From Patescibacteria group bacterium AH-259-L07 (GTDB taxonomy: Bacteria; Patescibacteriota; Patescibacteriia; UBA2591; UBA6264): a stretch of 8,895 nt of DNA. This document shows positions 5,475-8,895 of this stretch, in pieces. A program made the translations under genes and the position numbers. The notes beneath the pieces were generated by a model, which worked only from the letters and a program-made list of their open reading frames with translations, was not told the origin of the DNA and did no database searches. Positions within the stretch are counted from its first letter, which is position 1. The number at the start of each line of letters is the position of its first letter. Where the stretch lies: positions 1-8,895 of the forward strand of contig JALLOP010000060.1 in assembly GCA_027718005.1 (NCBI GenBank). Reading direction: 5' to 3'.

Positions 5475-5675
5475 TTATAAGCGAACTATCTGATGGATAA
5501 TTGCCCGATACGCTCCAAGACCTTCAGGATTTGCTCTAATGAACGCCTCACACTTAACTTTCTCACAAATTTCCGCAATCTTGTTATGGTCTACTAACTC
5601 TTTTAAAAATTCATATGATGCTTTTATACAATCATTGTAATATACGTGCACTACAATAAGTAGTCGCTCCTCCAT
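5475..5675 (-). CDS. 66-residue protein of unknown function
   Basis: The ATG at 5675 has AAGGAGG 6 nt upstream, one of the few strong ribosome binding sites in the window, and its own promoter (5715-5742) and terminator (5440-5458). This makes it a convincing single-gene unit. The protein starts MEERLLIVVHVYYNDCIKAS, with a hydrophobic beta-like segment at residues 5-13, then charged helical stretches and three cysteines (16, 37, 42). It has no signal peptide or membrane helix. The C-terminal GLGAYRAIIHQIVRL is amphipathic. I do not recognise the family. It sits between two structured-RNA units, and a decayed copy of its promoter lies near 4780 without a coding region. Possible roles such as a small RNA-binding protein or a toxin-antitoxin partner are guesses. 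Confidence 0.8.
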   Translation of the reverse strand: MEERLLIVVHVYYNDCIKASYEFLKELVDHNKIAEICEKVKCEAFIRANPEGLGAYRAIIHQIVRL

Positions 5676-5714
5676 GCTATCCTCCTTTTTATATTTAAAA
5701 AAATTACTTTTTCT

Positions 5715-5742
5715 ATTATAACACTCACTTATAATCTGTCAA
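5715..5742 (-). promoter_or_regulatory. promoter of the 66-codon gene
   Basis: On the minus strand TTGACA (5742-5737), 16-nt spacer, TATAAT (5720-5715) with an extended TG. It abuts the T tract of the upstream RNA terminator. The block 5711-5733 recurs at 4779-4801. Confidence 0.85.
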
Positions 5743-5853
5743 CAAAAAAAGGCCCAGCGGCAAAATAATGCCTCACCGGACCAACTACTACGATTGCAAG
5801 AGGCTATGCCTTGCAACCGAGGAGGAAACTGCCCCTACAGTTATAAGCTATCT
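5743..5853 (-). ncRNA. structured small RNA (copy 2 of homologous pair)
   Basis: Transcription is predicted from the promoter at 5860-5887 to the T tract at 5743-5750. Hairpin 1 (5836-5820) is AGG-GG/CC-T-CCT with the same single-base bulge as the other copy but a different sequence and loop. Hairpin 2 (5816-5794) keeps TTGCAA/TTGCAA, with the loop enlarged to include GGC/GCC. CGTAGTAGTTGGTCCGG follows, then the terminator. There is no ATG. It ends directly at the promoter of the 66-codon gene, so it could be a leader-like regulator, but the strong terminator and second promoter favour an independent RNA. Unknown family. Confidence 0.65.
5751..5782 (-). terminator. terminator of small RNA copy 2
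   Basis: On the minus strand GGTCCGGT pairs with GCTGGGCC and an inner GGCA with TGCC (two-base GA bulge, loop TTATTT). TTTTTTT follows at 5749-5743. This is the strongest T tract in the array. Confidence 0.85.
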
Positions 5854-5859
5854 ATTTAT

Positions 5860-5887
5860 AGAATAGCACATCTATTAAAAAAGTCAA
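5860..5887 (-). promoter_or_regulatory. promoter of small RNA copy 2
   Basis: TTGACT (5887-5882), 16 nt, TATTCT (5865-5860) on the minus strand. The TTTTTAATA spacer start is shared with the boxed promoters, but there is no TTATCCACA at the expected place. It is divergent from the plus-strand promoter at 5905-5933. Confidence 0.75.
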
Positions 5888-5904
5888 CAGATACTGATAC
5901 CTCA

Positions 5905-5933
5905 TTGACAAAATTATGAATACATCTTATAGT
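5905..5933 (+). promoter_or_regulatory. promoter of the 167-codon gene
   Basis: TTGACA (5905-5910), 17-nt spacer, TATAGT (5928-5933). Transcription should start near 5940, leaving a leader of about 40 nt with GGAGGG before the ATG at 5982. Confidence 0.8.
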
Positions 5934-5981
5934 ATAGCGGTACAAAGTTGTTCTTTAAGTTCCTAACGAGGAGGGACACAG

Positions 5982-6485
5982 ATGAAGAGATTTATTGGAC
6001 TATCCATGGCTTTTCTGATTTTAGCAAGCATGGGCGTTGGACAAACAACTAAACCAGAAATATGGAAGGTACAGATACTGAATGATAGCACCTTTATAGT
6101 AAAAACTCAAAGTGCGACAACTTTCTCGTACGGAGAGCTTGTTTTTTTCCACACTGTTAACGGACTGTCAGCACACAGCGCGCTGAGCTCAAGAAAAGAT
6201 ATCGGAACTGAAGTTATGGCTGGTTTAGGCTTCTTGCTATACGGCAGCGGATTCCTGATTGAAACTATCGATCTATTTTGGGATATCGTAACAGGAGAAA
6301 AAATAACCAAGAAGGGATGGCGTGAGAAATTTATTACACTTGCCGTGGACGGAGTAATGACCTATTCGTATACCAGATATTTTGTGAGCCCTGGTGCGAC
6401 AAATCCTACTGCAGCGCGCATAGCCAACACTGCACTTAGTGCAAGCATGATTCATTACCTGTCTAAAAAATACGCAGGTAAGTAA
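5982..6485 (+). CDS. putative exported or membrane protein, unknown function
   Basis: 167 residues. The start is supported by GAGGAGGG about 7 nt upstream and the promoter at 5905-5933; a terminator follows within 12 nt of the stop. The N-terminus MKRFIGLSMAFLILASMGVG is a typical Sec signal peptide, with likely cleavage near residue 21. Residues 25-58 look like a short beta-rich domain (IWKVQILNDSTFIVKTQS). A hydrophobic stretch at about 76-102 (GLGFLLYGSGFLIETIDLFW) may be a membrane helix. The C-terminal part, rich in Ala, Thr and Tyr, may pair with it. The protein family is not recognised. It is divergent from the RNA array and its codons are somewhat more GC-rich than the neighbouring intergenic DNA. 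An envelope location is inferred. Confidence 0.85.
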   Translation: MKRFIGLSMAFLILASMGVGQTTKPEIWKVQILNDSTFIVKTQSATTFSYGELVFFHTVNGLSAHSALSSRKDIGTEVMAGLGFLLYGSGFLIETIDLFWDIVTGEKITKKGWREKFITLAVDGVMTYSYTRYFVSPGATNPTAARIANTALSASMIHYLSKKYAGK

Positions 6486-6493
6486 CTCGTCTC

Positions 6494-6528
6494 AAAAAGA
6501 GCCCACATGGGCTCTTGTTTGTTTTATT
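6494..6528 (+). terminator. terminator of the 167-codon gene
   Basis: AAGAGCCC (6497-6504) and GGGCTCTT (6509-6516) form an 8-bp stem around ACAT, preceded by an A run and followed by GTTTGTTTTATT. Confidence 0.85.
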
Positions 6529-6560
6529 CAAGCTAGTTGAAATCGGATGTCAATTAAAGG

Positions 6561-6601
6561 GAAACCCGGTTTCCCACAGCAAGTGTGTGAAACCGGGTTT
6601 C
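6561..6601. repeat. 12-bp inverted repeat
   Basis: GAAACCCGGTTT (6561-6572) and its exact complement (6590-6601) enclose 17 bases, within which CACA/TGTG can pair. No T tract follows on either strand, so it is not an obvious terminator. It lies beyond the terminator of the 167-codon gene, in a stretch with no gene. Confidence 0.75.
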
Positions 6602-6619
6602 GGAGAAACGATTGAAATG

Positions 6620-6694
6620 AGAGGTCGGGCTTTTGAAATCCCGGCTTTGCATTTTAAAATTAAAAGCCGGGACATGATGCAAAGCCCGACCTCT
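6620..6694. repeat. nested palindrome, possible plus-strand terminator
   Basis: The outer arms at 6620-6633 and 6681-6694 are complementary over 14 bp. Inner arms at 6639-6648 and 6663-6672 (TCCCGGCTTT/AAAGCCGGGA) add 10 bp. The apex holds ATTTTAAAAT. On the plus strand TTTTATTGTTT follows, so the whole could be a large terminator between converging units. It could also be a folded mobile-like repeat. Confidence 0.7.
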
Positions 6695-6695
6695 T

Positions 6696-6820
6696 TTATT
6701 GTTTGTATTCTTCTAGAATTGCGGTAACGGTTTTTTCTTCACCGTCGTGAAGGATTTTCAGCTCGACCTCATCTCCTGGCTGATATTTTTGAATTTGTTT
6801 AGCTAAAGAACTTTTAAAAG
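6696..6820 (-). pseudogene. 3' remnant of an HtrA/DegP-type protease (PDZ end)
   Basis: The segment SLAKQIQKYQPGDEVELKIL, followed by HDGEEKTVTAILEEYKQ and a stop at 6696, matches the end of the PDZ domain typical of HtrA serine proteases (the PGD.V.L.I.RDG...TV.V.L.E pattern). Only about 40 codons remain. Upstream of about 6817 the homology stops abruptly at the TTATCCACA box of the plus-strand promoter. The frame stays open to a TTG at 6893, but those residues are read from promoter and hairpin DNA. No protease catalytic triad or signal sequence is in the window. It is most likely a gene truncated by insertion or deletion. Confidence 0.7.
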
Positions 6821-6866
6821 TTATCCACAAGTGATGAATTGACAATATATAAAAATCTGGTATAAT
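6821..6866 (+). promoter_or_regulatory. promoter with upstream TTATCCACA box (copy 4, plus strand)
   Basis: TTATCCACA (6821-6829), 9 nt, perfect TTGACA (6839-6844), 16 nt, perfect TATAAT (6861-6866). The spacing equals that of copies 1 and 2 on the other strand, although the spacer sequence differs. It is a consensus promoter driving only a short hairpin RNA. Confidence 0.85.
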
Positions 6867-6872
6867 TATTTT

Positions 6873-6932
6873 TGATTGATGAAAGTCAATCAAAAATCTA
6901 AAGCTTAAGGGCTCCGTCAGGAGTCCTTTTGG
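6873..6932 (+). ncRNA. short hairpin RNA on the plus strand
   Basis: A predicted transcript of about 60 nt. The first stem pairs bases near 6869-6879 with 6886-6896 (TTTTTGATTGA/TCAATCAAAAA, loop TGAAAG); the predicted start cuts off part of the 5' arm. Terminator 6907-6928 follows. There is no reading frame with a start codon and ribosome binding site. It is convergent with, and overlaps, the 3' end of the NYN gene, so it could act in antisense on that mRNA. Confidence 0.6.
6907..6928 (+). terminator. terminator shared by the hairpin RNA and NYN gene
   Basis: AAGGGCTCC and GGAGTCCTT form a 9-bp stem (one G-T pair) around GTCA. On the plus strand TTTGGCTTTTT follows. The NYN stop codon (6919-6917) lies in the loop and stem of this hairpin. 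On the minus side TTAAGCTTT follows, a weaker T tract, so it may work in both directions. Confidence 0.75.
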
Positions 6933-7702
6933 CTTTTTAATACATCTTTAGGCAGTTCTCTTGGCCAACAAATAAACTCCTTTATTTTCTTAATATCAAA
7001 AATCTTTGCCCCTGTTTCCGCTAATTCAGTGGAAACTTTACGGACAGTTGCAAAAATCACTACTTTTTTATTGTCACCTAAAAGCTGACTGACTGGATCA
7101 GCGAAATCACTATCTCCGCTCATTAAAATAAAATTTTCTATATTATTTTTATCATAATCAATTAACATATCTCTCCCGATTTCAACATCAAAATTGCATT
7201 TCCTGTCCTCAATAAATTTTATTCCTTTTTCATTCAACTCTTTAAGTTTTTTGTTTAAAAATTCTATTGTTTCTAAACTAAATTTTGAGAGCAGTGGCTT
7301 TCTAATAAAGCTCTCAAGTAAAGACGGAGAATTTAGGGGTATGCTCGATGTATCAATTGAAAGTTTCAATATCTTTACTGATTTTATGGTTACACTATAT
7401 CCTCGCTTCTTAGCTTTCCTTATCAAACGCTCTGAATCATCGTCGCCAATAAGTGTGCCATAATAAAATCTAATAGTATCTATGGCGGTAAAAGAATCTA
7501 AAAATTGCTTTAACCTTCTTAAATCAATATGCCATTTTAATTTTTCTGACCAATGAATTACATTCGCATAATCAATATAAACATTCGTTTTCTTATCGAA
7601 AATCTCTTTGAGCTCATCTATAGCCTTAGGAAAAATCTTTGCGAGTTGAGCAACTTTTTTGGTTTTAGGAATAAATAAATTTTTCTTTTTTACGCCTGTC
7701 AT
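6917..7702 (-). CDS. NYN domain (LabA/DUF88-like) putative ribonuclease
   Basis: 261 residues. NYN domains are PIN-like metal-dependent nucleases, generally acting on RNA. The acidic residues expected of the fold are visible: Asp44 in NVYIDYANVIHW, Asp172 and Asp178 in FDVEIGRDMLID, and Asp197/Asp199 in ILMSGDSDFADPVSQLLG. VVIFATVRKVSTELAETGAK gives the last strand and helix. About 40 N-terminal residues, rich in lysine, precede the domain. The region at 105-165 is a longer helical insert than the shortest NYN proteins have. The start at 7702 has no Shine-Dalgarno but lies about 32 nt below a promoter (7735-7762). Codon usage is very AT-rich. The gene stands alone and meets the plus-strand hairpin RNA at its 3' end. 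The substrate is unknown. Confidence 0.88.
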   Translation of the reverse strand: MTGVKKKNLFIPKTKKVAQLAKIFPKAIDELKEIFDKKTNVYIDYANVIHWSEKLKWHIDLRRLKQFLDSFTAIDTIRFYYGTLIGDDDSERLIRKAKKRGYSVTIKSVKILKLSIDTSSIPLNSPSLLESFIRKPLLSKFSLETIEFLNKKLKELNEKGIKFIEDRKCNFDVEIGRDMLIDYDKNNIENFILMSGDSDFADPVSQLLGDNKKVVIFATVRKVSTELAETGAKIFDIKKIKEFICWPRELPKDVLKSQKDS

Positions 7703-7734
7703 ATTTCTAAAAATGTAATCTGATTATTTCTTTA

Positions 7735-7762
7735 ATTATATCAGACTCCACTGTTTTGCCAA
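7735..7762 (-). promoter_or_regulatory. promoter of the NYN gene
   Basis: TTGGCA (7762-7757), 16-nt spacer, TATAAT (7740-7735) on the minus strand, about 32 nt before the ATG at 7702. Confidence 0.7.
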
Positions 7763-7808
7763 ATCAATGCACTCGTCCATGTTATACTTGACAGTGATGA
7801 GCGTAACC

Positions 7809-8895
7809 ATGTTGAAAAACAATGACATGCATGATTTACTGTATAGAGTAACATGTAACTCTATACAGCGTATGCAAATAAAAGCAGAACATTTTTTAAA
7901 TCCACATCGTCATCACCTCTCACCAGAAGCGAAAAAACGATTACGATGGCTGTACCTCCTCTATTATGAATGCAGCAACAATGTCACCAGAGCGGCAAAC
8001 AAGATCGGTATCTCACGACAGTGGCTCTCAACTATTAAATCTACCTTTGAGAACAGTGGCAAAGATCCGCGGCGTTTAGAGCCTGAATCACGCGCCCCGC
8101 ATCATACGACAAAGCGAAACAAAATTTCTCAAGAAACAGAAGCAGCAATTATTGCTATCAGAGATCGCTATGGATGGGGAAAAGAGAAAATAGCAGTGGT
8201 GTTAGACAGAGATTTTGGTCTGAAAGCTCATGCTTCAACCGTCAACCGGCATCTTCATGATCATTTGAGAATAGACCCTAAGATCTCTCAAAAGAACAAG
8301 CAGGCCTGGCAGGATAAAAAGGAACGAGAACAGCAAAAGGAAGTTATCACCAAGATCAAGTACCGGCCGCCCACGAAGATTAAAGACTATATGCCCGGTG
8401 CCTTAGGTGAAAAGGATATGAAATTAATCCCCAAACCAGGTTCATTGGCGACTGTAACCAATGGCAAATACCGTATCAAAGACCTGTTTCGGTATCAGCA
8501 TACGGTGAATGATTCATTCACGCGCGTTCGTGCCCTTGAATTAGTACGGGTGGCAGACAGTGATGAAGCAACCGAGGCATACAAGCGAGCGGAAAAGCGA
8601 CTCCCCTTTGATATCGCGTGCATGAATACAGACAATGGTGGAGAAAATGGAAAGCATTTTGAAGCGTATTTACAAAATACTGATACGATTCACTTTCATT
8701 CCCGTACGGGTACCCCAACAGATAATCCACGGGTTGAGCGATCTCACCTAACTGATGAAAAAGAATTCTATGGACGGGGCAATCTCCACAAGTCATTTGA
8801 GGAGCAGGAGCAGGCGCTCCGTGAGTGGGAAGATACCTACAATTGTGTCAGACCACATCAGGCATTGGGATATTTAACCCCCATGGAATTCTATC
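7809..8895 (+). CDS. DDE transposase with integrase core (IS481/IS3-like), C-terminus cut off
   Basis: The frame is open for 362 codons from the ATG at 7809 to the window end. An N-terminal helix-turn-helix (about residues 55-80, NVTRAANKIGISRQWLSTIK) would bind the element ends. A second DNA-binding helical region follows at about 107-150 (ATRDRYGWG-like, here AIRDRYGWGKEKIAVVL). The rve/integrase catalytic core has Asp203 (GEKDMKLIP), Asp275 (CMNTDNGGENG) and Glu310 (DNPRVERSHLTDEKEFY), a DD-34-E spacing. The tail YNCVRPHQALGYLTPMEFY is the usual end of this family, so only a few residues are probably missing. An alternative start is the ATG at 7872, which would place the 7839-7868 stem-loop upstream of the gene. 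The GDLVQ-D-type first motif is unusual here (GALGEKD). Confidence 0.92.
   Translation, partial: MLKNNDMHDLLYRVTCNSIQRMQIKAEHFLNPHRHHLSPEAKKRLRWLYLLYYECSNNVTRAANKIGISRQWLSTIKSTFENSGKDPRRLEPESRAPHHTTKRNKISQETEAAIIAIRDRYGWGKEKIAVVLDRDFGLKAHASTVNRHLHDHLRIDPKISQKNKQAWQDKKEREQQKEVITKIKYRPPTKIKDYMPGALGEKDMKLIPKPGSLATVTNGKYRIKDLFRYQHTVNDSFTRVRALELVRVADSDEATEAYKRAEKRLPFDIACMNTDNGGENGKHFEAYLQNTDTIHFHSRTGTPTDNPRVERSHLTDEKEFYGRGNLHKSFEEQEQALREWEDTYNCVRPHQALGYLTPMEFY
7839..7868. repeat. 11-bp stem-loop at the 5' end of the transposase
   Basis: CTGTATAGAGT (7839-7849) and its exact complement (7858-7868) surround 8 bases, 3 nt before the alternative ATG at 7872. Such hairpins near the 5' end of transposase genes can block translation of read-through transcripts. 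That role is an inference here. Confidence 0.7.

Larger units (their letters stand above)
7763..8895 (+). mobile_element. insertion sequence, right end outside window
   Basis: The element is inferred from the transposase gene. The left boundary lies somewhere between the NYN promoter and the ATG at 7809. Terminal inverted repeats and target duplication cannot be identified, because the right end is missing. The coding region is clearly richer in GC than the NYN gene beside it, consistent with a recent arrival. Confidence 0.5.

Noticed and set aside
5743..5853. T-box or other amino-acid-sensing leader for the 66-codon gene
   Set aside because: No T-box sequence or competing antiterminator was found, and a separate strong promoter lies after the terminator, so the RNA need not control read-through.
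4920..5900. CRISPR-like array from the repeated AT-rich blocks
   Set aside because: The repeated blocks are promoters with -35 and -10 elements and unequal spacing, and the intervening sequences fold as terminators. No cas gene is present.
6515..6727. 70-codon plus-strand open frame through the palindromes
   Set aside because: It begins inside the terminator of the 167-codon gene and its sequence is dictated by the inverted repeats.
8518..8796. 92-codon minus-strand open frame
   Set aside because: It is antisense to the transposase catalytic core, whose frame has clear motifs; no ribosome binding site.

Overview
The window is AT-rich bacterial DNA. UGA is an ordinary stop: prfB (release factor 2) is present and carries a UGA frameshift checkpoint. 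The best guess is a Candidate Phyla Radiation bacterium, probably Parcubacteria-like. That is an inference from the intein in a housekeeping gene, starts lacking a Shine-Dalgarno sequence, very short 5' leaders, dense small intrinsic terminators, and 16-nt spacers in nearly every promoter. No rRNA or tRNA gene, CRISPR array or convincing replication origin was seen.

Layout. On the minus strand, positions 1-151 hold the start of a small membrane protein with its own promoter. Next is glmS (247-3408), interrupted inside its glutaminase active site by a 440-residue intein with a LAGLIDADG endonuclease and an XRE-like helix-turn-helix. A 160-bp gap with long inverted repeats follows. Then comes a full-length prfB (3568-4663) that needs a +1 frameshift at codon 25.

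From about 4700 to 5960 lies the most unusual part. It is a head-to-tail series of tiny minus-strand transcription units, each with its own promoter, a short structured RNA or very small ORF, and an intrinsic terminator. Three of the promoters carry a DnaA-box-like TTATCCACA 9-10 nt upstream of the -35 element. A fourth copy with the same geometry sits on the plus strand at 6821. Two of the RNAs (4828-4922 and 5743-5853) are homologous and appear to share a multi-helix fold. Two others (5196-5265 and 5318-5380) are sister hairpin RNAs. One unit is a miniature second copy of the prfB 5' end, with its own promoter, start codon, identical hairpin and CTT-TGA-C frameshift site, and a terminator. 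A 66-codon gene (5475-5675) with a strong ribosome binding site is embedded in the series.

On the plus strand, 5982-6485 encodes an unrecognised exported or membrane protein with a clear promoter, ribosome binding site and terminator. Then come two large palindromes (6561-6694), a 3' remnant of an HtrA-type protease PDZ domain (6696-6820), the plus-strand hairpin RNA (6873-6932), and a minus-strand NYN/LabA-type nuclease gene (6917-7702). The window ends in a DDE transposase (7809 to the right edge), richer in GC than its neighbours, so the right-hand side is accessory or mobile DNA.

How it fits together: glmS (amino-sugar synthesis) and prfB (translation termination) are core genes. The RNA array upstream of prfB seems to have grown by repeated duplication of promoter-RNA-terminator cassettes, one of which captured the prfB start and frameshift sensor. 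Whether the array acts in translation or RF2 control, or is only an expanding repeat, cannot be decided from sequence alone.
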